DNA of 64,000 nt from Pedobacter duraquae. Its GTDB lineage: Bacteria > Bacteroidota > Bacteroidia > Sphingobacteriales > Sphingobacteriaceae. Positions 54,887 to 63,994 of this stretch are shown here, in pieces. The stretch's first letter is position 1, and every line of letters begins with the position of its first letter. The stretch covers positions 682,001 through 746,000 of the forward strand of contig NZ_SNWM01000002.1 in NCBI RefSeq assembly GCF_004362245.1, given 5' to 3'. Under the pieces are notes generated by a model. That model did not search any database. It was not told where the DNA came from and worked only from the letters and a program-made list of their open reading frames with translations. The position numbers and the translations under genes were made by a program.

Positions 54887-55990
54887 TTAATCCAGTTTGA
54901 AAGTAAACTCATCGTAATTCGCTTTCCTCCATGCGAGATTCTGCGTAGAAGGAGACAAAGCGAACAGCGGCGAGAAAGTTTTCACTTTGATCGTTTTGCC
55001 ATCTGGCATAAACTCAAGTATCCTGAGCCAGCCATCACCACCATTGCCATAATGACCGCCACCCATCGCCTGTGCATTAAAGGTCATTTGCTGTACAGTA
55101 ATGCCTTTATTATTTTTATCAGTTTTAAAGGCTACATGTTTTCGTGCATCATTAACACCCCCAATATGACCTGAAATTACCAGCTTGATATTGGATGAGG
55201 GATAGACCAGCTTTTCCCAGATCGCTTTGCCGTAATTAGCACCTGGAAGATCGTAACCCTCCTTTTCTATCCATTCATTGGTATATTTCAGATAGGCATG
55301 CGTAAGCAATACTACTGCATGGTCTTTATATTTTTTCTGTGCTACCAGTTCTCTGGCCCAGGTAAGAATCGTATCCCTGGGAGCAAATTCAATCGATAAA
55401 AACAGATATGGCTTACCTTGCGGAGACCGCCATTCGTAGGCTGCGTTCTCTAAACTATTGTTTCCATATATATTTGGCGCAACCTCGCGGAGCATTTTCT
55501 GATTCAGAAAATTCTTTTCAGCCGGAAAATATTCAGGAAAATGCGTGGTTTTAGGCTTATGGGTATAGCTGAATATATTATAATCATGATTTCCGGTAGC
55601 CGTGATATAAGGAATTTTCCCATCAAGTTTACCAAATGCTTTCGCCACTGCTTTCCACTGTTGCTGGCCAGTTTGATCCATTTTCTTGCCGTCAGGATTA
55701 ACGATATCGTCGTGCTCCACCAGATCGCCGGTACACATTACCATTTTGATGTGTAAGGAATCAATGCGTTCAGTGATCCAGTTCATCATCACGTCAAGTA
55801 TTGGCTGGTTGCGCTGAAACTTCACATAGTTTTGCGGATCTGGAAGGAGTACCATTGACCAGGAAGCAGTATCTGTTAATTTAGGATTTTCAAATTTCTG
55901 CGTCTGCTGTGCCTCAACATCGTTATTGAGGCATAAAATAAGAACTAAAAACAGTGAAGCGATAAGGCTTTTCAGCAAATGTAGGTTCAT
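54887..55990 (-). CDS. secreted calcineurin-like metallophosphoesterase
   Basis: After a signal peptide (LKSLIASLFLVLILCLNNDVEA), the metallophosphoesterase motifs follow in order: LLPDPQNY, MCTGDLVEHDD, TATGNHDYN, LLTHAYL and VISGHIGG. The 367-residue enzyme would hydrolyse phosphate esters in the periplasm or outside. With the Tat-exported EEP protein it makes two exported phosphoesterases in one locus, which suggests a phosphate-containing substrate. It probably has its own promoter, as 149 bases separate it from the MFS gene. Confidence 0.9.
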   Translation of the reverse strand: MNLHLLKSLIASLFLVLILCLNNDVEAQQTQKFENPKLTDTASWSMVLLPDPQNYVKFQRNQPILDVMMNWITERIDSLHIKMVMCTGDLVEHDDIVNPDGKKMDQTGQQQWKAVAKAFGKLDGKIPYITATGNHDYNIFSYTHKPKTTHFPEYFPAEKNFLNQKMLREVAPNIYGNNSLENAAYEWRSPQGKPYLFLSIEFAPRDTILTWARELVAQKKYKDHAVVLLTHAYLKYTNEWIEKEGYDLPGANYGKAIWEKLVYPSSNIKLVISGHIGGVNDARKHVAFKTDKNNKGITVQQMTFNAQAMGGGHYGNGGDGWLRILEFMPDGKTIKVKTFSPLFALSPSTQNLAWRKANYDEFTFKLD

Positions 55991-56041
55991 AATCGTGATC
56001 GATTTGGTTAAAACGAAACCAAATTAAATAAAATTAAAATG

Positions 56042-56063
56042 ATATTGTAATCAAATACAATAT
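56042..56063. promoter_or_regulatory. inverted repeat ATATTGTA-N6-TACAATAT upstream of metallophosphoesterase gene
   Basis: A perfect 8-bp inverted repeat with a 6-base spacer, 51 bases before the start codon (minus strand). Candidate operator. Confidence 0.4.
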
Positions 56064-56144
56064 TTTGAAACTAAAGTAGCCCCTTCACTTTAACTTAATA
56101 TGAATTTAACGTGATCTTTTCGGTCAGTAATAGTAACAAAGCAA

Positions 56145-57296
56145 TTAGTTACCGAGCACAATATCCCGATACAAAATATTCATGGTTTGACGAAGCACGT
56201 CATTCATCCCGCGGGTGTAAATTGGATTACAGCCATTGGTGATCACGACAAAGCCGAATTGATCTTTAGGTTGAAAGAACATGGCGCTATACAGTCCATA
56301 AGCTGATCCAGTATGACCTTTCATTGTTTTACCGGCGATAAGATTATCAAGTGTCATCATTGCCATCCCGTATCCCTCTTCATCAGACAATTTCGTTTGC
56401 ATTGCCTTTGCATACTTTTTCGCCATGATCCTAGTCTTTTTATATTTCCCGAGATTCATGTGCATGGTCATTACTTTAGCCAGGTCTGGCGCAGAAATTT
56501 TCATTCCACCGGTAGGTGAAAATATCGGAGTGCTATAACCCATTACATAGTTTTTTATTTCTTCGCTTCTTGGGTTGTAGGCAAGCTCAGCAACACTGAA
56601 ATGGTCGGCATTTTTTGCGTTGTACTCGTACAATGTAGTAAATCGCGATTTATCCAGCGAGTCTACGCAATATCCCCCGTAAACACCTAGCGGATCAAGT
56701 ACATGATGTTTCACATATTGATCAAAACGCTCACCTGACAGCTTTTCAATCACCGTTCCTACTAAATTATAATTAAGGTTGCAATATTGATAGCCGGCAC
56801 CCGGCTCATACGTGTTGTAACACTTCGCCCAGTCAGGGTTTTTATCAGGATTGATTACATCCAGATTAAAATAACCTTGTGAATCGTTAATACTTGAACG
56901 ATGTGAGAGCACCATTTTTAGGGTAATCACTGTTTCAGGGAATTTCGGATTACGTACTTTAAAACCAACAAGCTTACCAAAATCTTCATCAAGGCTCAAT
57001 TTACCGGCTGCCGCAAGCTGCATAACAGACGTTGCAGAAAAAGATTTGGATATAGAGGCAATCCTGAAAAGATCTGTAGTTGCCAGGGCTGTATTGTTTT
57101 CGCGGTTTTTCAATCCAAAGGATTTTGTATAAACCACATCTCCTTTTTTCACGACTACCACCGACAGGCCAACCACCTCAAGTTGCTTCATAAGTTCTTG
57201 AATCTCTGATTCGGCTTTTGCAACCTGTGAAAATCCGGGGAACGAAAGCGCCAGGCATAGCAGCATAAACAGTGAAAATCGGACAAATTGCAACAT
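56145..57296 (-). CDS. secreted serine hydrolase, class C beta-lactamase-related (PBP/esterase type)
   Basis: A signal peptide (to about residue 24) is followed by the serine hydrolase set: S81-x-x-K84 (SISK), Y171-C-N173 and a C-terminal GHTGSAYG in place of KTG. Such proteins are D-amino-acid peptidases, esterases or dipeptidases more often than true beta-lactamases; 383 residues. It is followed 21 bases upstream of its start by the end of a DUF6624 gene on the same strand. No activity can be chosen from sequence alone. Confidence 0.9.
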   Translation of the reverse strand: MLQFVRFSLFMLLCLALSFPGFSQVAKAESEIQELMKQLEVVGLSVVVVKKGDVVYTKSFGLKNRENNTALATTDLFRIASISKSFSATSVMQLAAAGKLSLDEDFGKLVGFKVRNPKFPETVITLKMVLSHRSSINDSQGYFNLDVINPDKNPDWAKCYNTYEPGAGYQYCNLNYNLVGTVIEKLSGERFDQYVKHHVLDPLGVYGGYCVDSLDKSRFTTLYEYNAKNADHFSVAELAYNPRSEEIKNYVMGYSTPIFSPTGGMKISAPDLAKVMTMHMNLGKYKKTRIMAKKYAKAMQTKLSDEEGYGMAMMTLDNLIAGKTMKGHTGSAYGLYSAMFFQPKDQFGFVVITNGCNPIYTRGMNDVLRQTMNILYRDIVLGN

Positions 57297-57317
57297 AGGT
57301 TTAGATTTTTCCGAAAG

Positions 57318-58271
57318 TTACAATTTATTCAGCTTTTCCAGTTCAGGAAGCTCTTTTTTATAAGTTTCCAGATCCCAAATTATTTTCCAGTTTTTCACAT
57401 AGTCAGCAATCGGACCAAGTCCAACTTTCGCTCTTCGCAAATCCACATGATCAGGGTCCAGGAGGGGCAAGAGATAAAAGCTGCCATCGTTTTTCATCGT
57501 CACCTGACTGCCATATAGCTGTTTCCTTCCCTCACCGAGTGCCACGCGATCCTCTAGCAGGGCAAGTGAACTACCACTTGCCTTTCCATCTTTTACCGCT
57601 TTACGCATCATAGGCAGATACTTTTGCTGAATAGCAAGATCGGAATGCTGAATAACGATGAACAGCGTTACGTTACCTCTCGGCCCTACTTTATCTTCAC
57701 CCAACCATCCGTACTTATCAAGGATGTTTGTAACCTTAACTATGTTTACACTATCGTAATGCATCATTATTTTTGCCAGACTATCAGTTACGCGATGTTT
57801 GGTAACGTATTTCTTTTGCGCGTTAACATATTCATCCCTGATACCCTGATCGGCAGAATATATTTTTTCCAGTTCCTTTTTAAGTGGCTGATTGTAATTC
57901 GCTTCCAGACGGGCTGATATAAGTTCCGTTTTAGCCATCAGTTTGGTCCATGCGGGCGTACTATGCAGTGAGGCCAGGTCGGAGTCGCTCTTCAGGTGAT
58001 TAAAATTAGCCCAGCCTCTATCCAGGCTTTGATTTAATAAAGATATTGCAGGTAGCGGTTCTCCCGCCAGTGCATAACTGCAGGCCGCATTATACAGGTC
58101 ATCAGCATTTTTCTTTTCAATTCTGAATGCTGCCGCATAAGTATCAGCAGATTCTTTATAAGCTTTTTTGACATAAAGGCTATACGCTTTTGAAATTAAC
58201 TCTGAATAGGAATTCTGTGCCATCGCAGCGACACCGATTAACAACAATAGAATAAACGCTATTTTTTTCAT
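57318..58271 (-). CDS. exported TPR-like protein with DUF6624 domain
   Basis: A signal peptide (KKIAFILLLLIGVAAMAQ) leads to TPR-like helices (YSLYVKKAYKESADTYAAAFRIEKKNADDLYNAACSYALAG, about 28-70) and the DUF6624 domain at the C-terminus, with the typical HSDLAIQQKYLPMMRKAV and LEDRVALGEGRKQLYGSQV. The function of DUF6624 is not known. The tight spacing suggests co-expression with the downstream serine hydrolase. Confidence 0.82.
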   Translation of the reverse strand: MKKIAFILLLLIGVAAMAQNSYSELISKAYSLYVKKAYKESADTYAAAFRIEKKNADDLYNAACSYALAGEPLPAISLLNQSLDRGWANFNHLKSDSDLASLHSTPAWTKLMAKTELISARLEANYNQPLKKELEKIYSADQGIRDEYVNAQKKYVTKHRVTDSLAKIMMHYDSVNIVKVTNILDKYGWLGEDKVGPRGNVTLFIVIQHSDLAIQQKYLPMMRKAVKDGKASGSSLALLEDRVALGEGRKQLYGSQVTMKNDGSFYLLPLLDPDHVDLRRAKVGLGPIADYVKNWKIIWDLETYKKELPELEKLNKL

Positions 58272-58370
58272 TACGCAAAGTTTTAATACTCATCCCGCTA
58301 TTGATTATCTGGATGCTAATGGTAAAGCTACGTAATTAACTAAATAAATAGTTATCTTTTCCCGTTAAAC

Positions 58371-59153
58371 TTATCTCCCATTTTTGATGGGCCGAATTGC
58401 ATAGACAACGCGTAAAGCATCGTCACGATCTTTAAGTATTGCGGCATCGAATTTATACCAGCCGTCCTGCGCACCACCCTGACCCTGATTTAGATGAACC
58501 ATAAGTTGGTTATCTTTCCACTGGTAACCATCAATCACCACAGAATGCCCAAAATCCTTCAGGTTGGCGAAATGCAGAAAAAGTGGCCTTCCGGCATTTA
58601 GTTCTTCACAGATAACTTTTTTCAGTTTTCCAGTTCCAAAAGGAAGTATGCCGTGCCAAGAGATGTAGCGTTTAACGCTGACATTATAATGCGCTTCCAA
58701 TAGGCTCGCGGGTGCAAGCTTATGCATATAGCTATCGGTTCCGAAATCCTTAGCTACAGCCAATGCGGCAAAATAATTGTACTTTGCTGTAGCCACCTTC
58801 TCAGCTTCTGTAGTCGCTAAGTTAAATTCAGGCACCAGATTTCCTAAGACTATAGTGTTACTGTCTATCTGTTCTTTAATCACATAGCCGTGCCGGGACG
58901 TGTAATCAACAGCGCCAAATGGCTTTAATTGGTGGTAGAACATGATCTGTGCCAGTGCAGTACTCCAGCAGCCCAGACGCAGGTGATCGGGCGTATACAT
59001 TTCAAAGCCCCCCATCTGTTTCCAATGCGTTTTGATCAGAATGTGATCAGCTTTTGTACCAGTGTCTATTCCCGGAAACGATGTAGCGCCAACAACATAA
59101 GAGACCCCACTGAACAGTGTGATCGCAATAGCGATTTTAGATTTTGTATTCAT
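58371..59153 (-). CDS. C10 (streptopain)-like exported cysteine protease
   Basis: After a signal sequence, LGCWSTALAQIMFYHQLKPFG (catalytic Cys62) and FGHSVVIDGYQW (catalytic His203) match the C10 papain-like pattern. The later HLNQGQGGAQDGWYKF aligns with the HINWGWGG...DGYY block of the family, with Trp replaced by Gln twice. The pro-domain typical of streptopain is short or missing: only about 60 residues precede the Cys. It may be an active protease or a diverged relative. The start at 59153 is set by the signal peptide. Confidence 0.72.
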   Translation of the reverse strand: MNTKSKIAIAITLFSGVSYVVGATSFPGIDTGTKADHILIKTHWKQMGGFEMYTPDHLRLGCWSTALAQIMFYHQLKPFGAVDYTSRHGYVIKEQIDSNTIVLGNLVPEFNLATTEAEKVATAKYNYFAALAVAKDFGTDSYMHKLAPASLLEAHYNVSVKRYISWHGILPFGTGKLKKVICEELNAGRPLFLHFANLKDFGHSVVIDGYQWKDNQLMVHLNQGQGGAQDGWYKFDAAILKDRDDALRVVYAIRPIKNGR

Positions 59154-59200
59154 TGCCTTAAGTTTCTGGTAAAGCAAGTGTTTAAAACAGGTACAAACTT

Positions 59201-59218
59201 CTCAAAACAAGTTTTGAG
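59201..59218. promoter_or_regulatory. palindrome CTCAAAAC-AA-GTTTTGAG upstream of C10-like gene
   Basis: A perfect 8-bp inverted repeat with a 2-base centre lies between the end of the AraC regulator gene and the C10-like gene, 47 bases before the latter's start. It may be an operator, perhaps for that regulator. Confidence 0.45.
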
Positions 59219-59238
59219 CGTAATTTATGCCTGCCAAA

Positions 59239-60360
59239 TCAAAGTTTGAGGTATCTTTTTGGAGAATGCCCGGTAGCGGTTTTGAAAATCCTGTAAAAGC
59301 TAGCCTCAGAATTGAAACCGGATTCAAGCGCAATGCCAAGAATAGATAGATGTGAATATCTCGGATCTTTAAGTTTTGTCTTCACTTCGTCCACACGATA
59401 CGTATTGATCAATGTGCGAAAACTTTGGTTTAAATCTTTATTGATTACAGTTGAAGTTAGCGCCACACTGAGTTGAAGCTGCTGCGCCAGCTTTTGAAGG
59501 GTAAGTTCATTATCCAAAAAAACACGATCTTCCCGCAAAGCAGCGAGTATAGTACGCTTTGCTGCTTCCAGCTCTTCCATTGTGAACCTGAGGACATCGC
59601 TGGATTGATTTTCATGGTTTACAGCCACTGGCTGAGGCAACGACTGACCTTGCAATCCTTTGTAAGCCAAATAGTAGGTTAGCACTGACAAATACACATA
59701 GAAAATCTGCCAACGCAAAAAAGAGCTTCTCGTATAAAATGCATGATCAGTAAAAACGTTGATAAAAAGTACGAGACCAAGTAAACCTGTCAACAGTAAC
59801 ACATGCTTAAGCCAGTTAAAGGTTGCGTAATTAGTATCAGAAACATTATCCTTGAGCCATCTCCGATATCGCTGCACGCTAACCAAACTAAAATACCCAT
59901 ATACAAATCCACTGACAACAGACAGATAGTCCTCCAGCTGCTTAACCTGATTAAAATGCCAGACCTCGGCTAGTGCATCTTTTTGCACAAAAGAAATCTC
60001 TGGCAGAACCAGGAAATAGACAATCAGTGCATGGGTCATAAATAATGCTGCCGGAACAAAATTCAGCCAGGTCTTATCTCTCCAGAAAAAAATTCGGCTT
60101 GTTAAAGACCTTACATATAGATAAATTAACGGCTGAATTACTAAATCAATTGCCAGGGGAAAATACCTAAAAGAGTTTGTATCCCAGAGTTTCAGCGTGT
60201 GCAGCAAAATCTTAAAACTAAGCATACTTGAAATGAGCAATAACGCGATCAGGAACTTGCTAGCGGTACTAACTGTGCCCTTCCTCAATAACAAGCCCGA
60301 CGAAACGACACCCTGGAGAATGCCAAAAGCAACGATAAGATCAAACCAGTTAAAAGACAT
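59239..60360 (-). CDS. membrane-anchored AraC-family transcriptional regulator
   Basis: Seven or so membrane helices fill the first 240 residues, followed by a C-terminal AraC double helix-turn-helix (LTLQKLAQQLQLSVALTSTVINKDL; SILGIALESGFNSEASFYRIFKTATGHSPKRYL). This 7TM-HTH layout is common in Bacteroidota and suggests direct sensing of a membrane or outside signal. The ATG at 60360 gives MSFNWFDLIVAFGILQG, a typical start. It sits upstream of the C10-like gene and is divergent from a metalloprotease gene. Confidence 0.9.
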   Translation of the reverse strand: MSFNWFDLIVAFGILQGVVSSGLLLRKGTVSTASKFLIALLLISSMLSFKILLHTLKLWDTNSFRYFPLAIDLVIQPLIYLYVRSLTSRIFFWRDKTWLNFVPAALFMTHALIVYFLVLPEISFVQKDALAEVWHFNQVKQLEDYLSVVSGFVYGYFSLVSVQRYRRWLKDNVSDTNYATFNWLKHVLLLTGLLGLVLFINVFTDHAFYTRSSFLRWQIFYVYLSVLTYYLAYKGLQGQSLPQPVAVNHENQSSDVLRFTMEELEAAKRTILAALREDRVFLDNELTLQKLAQQLQLSVALTSTVINKDLNQSFRTLINTYRVDEVKTKLKDPRYSHLSILGIALESGFNSEASFYRIFKTATGHSPKRYLKL

Positions 60361-60492
60361 TGCCGAACGTTTAAGAAAAGATGAATATAGGAAATAAATA
60401 ACCGCTCTTTTTTTAACTTTTTTTTTAGAAAAATGCAACGTTGGGCAGTTGACAGGTGTCATTTAGATATTTATCCAGTCAAAATCATTTCA

Positions 60493-61803
60493 ATGAAAAA
60501 CATTCTCCTCACCTGGTTCTTTTGTGCCTCCTTTTCAGCTGTCTTTTCTCAGACGGAAAATCAAAATATCATTACGACAGACATAGACCATTTTTGGGAG
60601 GCTTACGACAAGATCATTACTACAAAAGACAGTGTAGCTCAATATGGTTACCTCAACTCGTTATTTCTGGCGAAAGGATCACCAGGCCTGAAGTCAATCA
60701 TGGAAGTGCGCGATTACACCGCTAAATCTTATCTGGATGCCATCAATAGTTATCCCCTTTTCTGGAATTCGATAAGAAACAACACCCTAAAAACAAAAGA
60801 CCTTGCAGACAGCATTGCTATAGCTGTGCAGCAGATGAAAAAAACATACCCCAATTTGCGACCGGCACAGATTTATTTCACAATTGGCGCACTAAGAACA
60901 GGCGGAACAACGCTTAAAGATCGTATTCTGATTGGCAGTGAGATCGCTATGGCCGACAAGAATACTATTACGACAGAATTTCCGCAAACATTTTCACATT
61001 TGGGCCCGCACTTCAAAAGCAATCCAATTGATCAGGTAGTATTCACAAACATTCATGAATATGTACACACGCAGCAAAAAACAACAATAGCAAGCACTTT
61101 ATTGGGGCAGTGTGTTTTGGAAGGCGCTGCAGAGTTTGTTGCGGTTTTGTCTACAGGAAAAGAATCTACAACACCATCTATGAAATACGGGGAGGCACAT
61201 GAGGCGCAAGTCAGAAACAAATTCGCTACACAACTATATAACCCATTCAACGGGTTTTGGCTTTACACCAATGCCGCTAATGAGTTTAACCAGCGAGATA
61301 TGGGGTATTATGTGGGTTATGCAATTTGTCAGAAATACTATAACGGTGCGAAGGATAAGCAACAGGCAATCATTGACATGATTGAGCTGGATTATGATAG
61401 TGAGACCACACTAACCAGTTTTGTTGAGAAATCTGGCTACTTCAAAAAAGGACTTGCCAATATAAAAGCTGGTTATGAAAAAGGGAGGCCAACGGTTAGT
61501 TCAGTTAAGCCTTTCAGAAATCGATCAAAAGAAATAAATCCGTCCCTAACAGAAATAACAGTAACTTTCTCTGAAAATATGGATAAACGCTTTCGTAATT
61601 TCGAGTATGGCCCGCTAGGCCAATCTAATTTACTCAAGATAACCGCATTTAAGAGTTTCTCTGAAGACGGAAAATCTGCAACTTTCGAAGTGGAAGTTCA
61701 GCCTGGCAAAAACTACCAGATTGTACTTGGCCCGGGTTTCCGCTCGCTTCAGGGCATATCATTACAGCCATACCTACTGGAATTCAGTACTGCGGCACAT
61801 TGA
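60493..61803 (+). CDS. exported gluzincin-like metalloprotease with C-terminal Ig-like domain
   Basis: A signal peptide (MKNILLTWFFCASFSAVFSQ) precedes a helical domain with H188-E-Y-V-H192 and, about 19 residues on, VLEGAAEF with the likely third zinc ligand. This resembles the DUF2268/gluzincin type of predicted zinc proteases. The C-terminal 100 residues (PTVSSVKPFRNRSKEINPSLTEITVTFSENMD) form an SbsA/Big_5 Ig-like domain, often an adhesion or stalk module. The ATG at 60493 is fixed by the signal peptide. Substrate unknown. Confidence 0.75.
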   Translation: MKNILLTWFFCASFSAVFSQTENQNIITTDIDHFWEAYDKIITTKDSVAQYGYLNSLFLAKGSPGLKSIMEVRDYTAKSYLDAINSYPLFWNSIRNNTLKTKDLADSIAIAVQQMKKTYPNLRPAQIYFTIGALRTGGTTLKDRILIGSEIAMADKNTITTEFPQTFSHLGPHFKSNPIDQVVFTNIHEYVHTQQKTTIASTLLGQCVLEGAAEFVAVLSTGKESTTPSMKYGEAHEAQVRNKFATQLYNPFNGFWLYTNAANEFNQRDMGYYVGYAICQKYYNGAKDKQQAIIDMIELDYDSETTLTSFVEKSGYFKKGLANIKAGYEKGRPTVSSVKPFRNRSKEINPSLTEITVTFSENMDKRFRNFEYGPLGQSNLLKITAFKSFSEDGKSATFEVEVQPGKNYQIVLGPGFRSLQGISLQPYLLEFSTAAH

Positions 61804-61882
61804 AAGTCGCGGCTTTAAGAATTTGATATTGGAATAGTTATTGCTCTTTCGTGCGATCAACATTAATTCCATCATCTATTTT

Positions 61883-63994
61883 ATGAGTCAGTCTCCTCAC
61901 CTATTAAGCAACGAACAACTGATTGAGGTTTTCGCTTTAACAAAAACTGCCACAGCAATTCATGTTGGTGAAGACGCCGTGATTCAACTTGCCAATGATG
62001 CAATGCTCAGGATCTGGGGAAAAGACAAAAGTGTTATCGGAAAATCGCTCGAAGATGCACTTCCAGAACTGAGAGGTCAACCTTTCATAGAAATGTTTAA
62101 GCGTGTTTGGCTGGAAGGTCTGACGATTTCTGGAACAGACACACCTGCAACACTGGAGGTTGATGGTGTGCTAACTACTTTCTACTTCGAGTTTGAATAT
62201 AGAGCCATAAAAGATGCGCAGGGAAAAACAATCTGTGTGCTACATACAGCTATCGATATCTCGGATAGAATTTTAGGGCTTGAAGCTATCAAACGGGCTG
62301 AAGAAAAGGAATTGGCACTGGAAAAAGAACAGGCATTGAATGAGGAGTTGGCATCTACCAATGAAGAACTTGCAGCGATTAATGAAGAATTCCAGCAGTC
62401 GCAGGAAAACCTACATCTGTTAAACACGGAACTTGAAGCACGTGTGGAAGCACGGGTTCGGGAACTGCGGGAAACCGAAGAGCGGTTCCGCACAATGGCT
62501 GAAGGGACAGACATTTTAATTGCCGTGGGTGATGAAACTGGTGAAGCTATTTATTTTAACAAAGCATGGGAGCAGCTGACCGGGCGACCTATGCAGGAAC
62601 TGCTAAAGATCGGCTGGGTTGACCTGATACACTCGGACGACAGGGATCAGTTTTTAAGCAATTTTGTTGATAATTTTAATAAACGCGCGCCTTTTAGCGG
62701 AGAGTTCCGGGTGATGAATCATGATGGAGAATACCGATGGCTGTTGGCAAGCGGACCTCCAAGGTTTTTCCCCGATGGTTCATTTGCCGGCTACATCAGT
62801 TCTTGTATTGACATAACCGACCGCAAAAAAGAAGAGATAGAAAAGCAGGATCTTGCTGAGGAGCTGATCGCCATGAACGAGGAAATGACTGTTTCTAACG
62901 AGGAGTTGCTTAGCGCCAATGAGGATTTGATCATTACGCGTCAGCAGGTAGAGAAAGCAGAATTGGGCTTAAGGCTTGCTATTGATGCTGCCCGACTTGG
63001 TGCCTGGCAGATTGACCCCGCTACTAAGCACCTTACCTATAACAAGATGTTAGCCAAGCTCTTTGGTTATGAAGGTGCTGAACCTATGACATACGAGCAG
63101 GCCATTGCGCAGGTTACGCCGGAATACCGTCCAATTGTAACCGAGGCCATCGAAAAGGCTATCGCAAACCAAGGAAACTACGATGTTACTTACGCCCAGA
63201 ACAGGTTTAATGATGGCGAAGTAGTATGGTTAAGATCCTTGGGACGAATCAGTCAGGATGATGCAGGTGCCTACACGATATTTTCGGGTTTTGTGATGGA
63301 CATCACTGAATTAAAACAGGATGAACAGCGCAAAAATGACTTCATTGGAATGGTTAGTCATGAGTTAAAGACTCCACTCACCTCTTTAAACGGTTATATT
63401 CAAATATTGCAGAACAAAGCCAGAAAGGGTGAAGACACCTTTACTGTAAATGCGCTTGAAGTTGCTGGTAAGCAGGTCAGAAAAATGACCACCATGATTA
63501 ACGGTTTCTTGAATATCTCCCGTCTGGAATCTGGTAAGATTATTTTAAATAAAAGTCATTTCAGGCTTGATGAGTTGATCAATGCCTCAGTTAAAGAGAT
63601 GGTACTTATGGATTCCAGCCATTCGATCACCTACAAAATACATGAGCCCATTACCATAGTTGCCGATTATGACAAAATCAGCAGTGTGATTTCCAACCTA
63701 TTGAGTAATGCTATTAAATACTCGCCAAATAATAAGGAAATAGAAATTAGCTGCGCTATAGTCGACAACGCTGCCGTTGTTAGTGTTCGGGATCAGGGTA
63801 TGGGCATTGCAGAAAAAGATATGGGCCATTTGTTTGACCGCTATTACCGGGTTGAAAGTAATCATACGATATCTGGCTTTGGCATTGGGCTATACCTGAG
63901 TGCGGAAATTGTTGAAAGGCATACAGGGAGCATCTGGGCGGAGAGCGAAGTGGACAAAGGATCAACCTTTTATTTCAGTGTGCCATTAGCATAG
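61883..63994 (+). CDS. cytoplasmic multi-PAS sensor histidine kinase
   Basis: Three PAS domains (about 10-130, 205-325, 365-480) are joined by two heptad linkers rich in NEEL/NEEF repeats, then HisKA with the phospho-accepting His493 (MVSHELKTPL) and a full HATPase: NLLSNAIKYSPN, VRDQGMGIAEKD, GFGIGLYLSAEIV. The second PAS has a PAC tail. No membrane helices are present, so it senses an internal signal. No response regulator lies in the window; one may follow. The frame ends 6 bases before the window edge, and ATG at 61883 is chosen over 61841. Confidence 0.93.
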   Translation: MSQSPHLLSNEQLIEVFALTKTATAIHVGEDAVIQLANDAMLRIWGKDKSVIGKSLEDALPELRGQPFIEMFKRVWLEGLTISGTDTPATLEVDGVLTTFYFEFEYRAIKDAQGKTICVLHTAIDISDRILGLEAIKRAEEKELALEKEQALNEELASTNEELAAINEEFQQSQENLHLLNTELEARVEARVRELRETEERFRTMAEGTDILIAVGDETGEAIYFNKAWEQLTGRPMQELLKIGWVDLIHSDDRDQFLSNFVDNFNKRAPFSGEFRVMNHDGEYRWLLASGPPRFFPDGSFAGYISSCIDITDRKKEEIEKQDLAEELIAMNEEMTVSNEELLSANEDLIITRQQVEKAELGLRLAIDAARLGAWQIDPATKHLTYNKMLAKLFGYEGAEPMTYEQAIAQVTPEYRPIVTEAIEKAIANQGNYDVTYAQNRFNDGEVVWLRSLGRISQDDAGAYTIFSGFVMDITELKQDEQRKNDFIGMVSHELKTPLTSLNGYIQILQNKARKGEDTFTVNALEVAGKQVRKMTTMINGFLNISRLESGKIILNKSHFRLDELINASVKEMVLMDSSHSITYKIHEPITIVADYDKISSVISNLLSNAIKYSPNNKEIEISCAIVDNAAVVSVRDQGMGIAEKDMGHLFDRYYRVESNHTISGFGIGLYLSAEIVERHTGSIWAESEVDKGSTFYFSVPLA

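Noticed and set aside
56145-57296. True antibiotic-resistance beta-lactamase
   Set aside because: SxxK and YxN are present but the third motif is HTG, as in many esterases and peptidases of this superfamily; resistance cannot be inferred.
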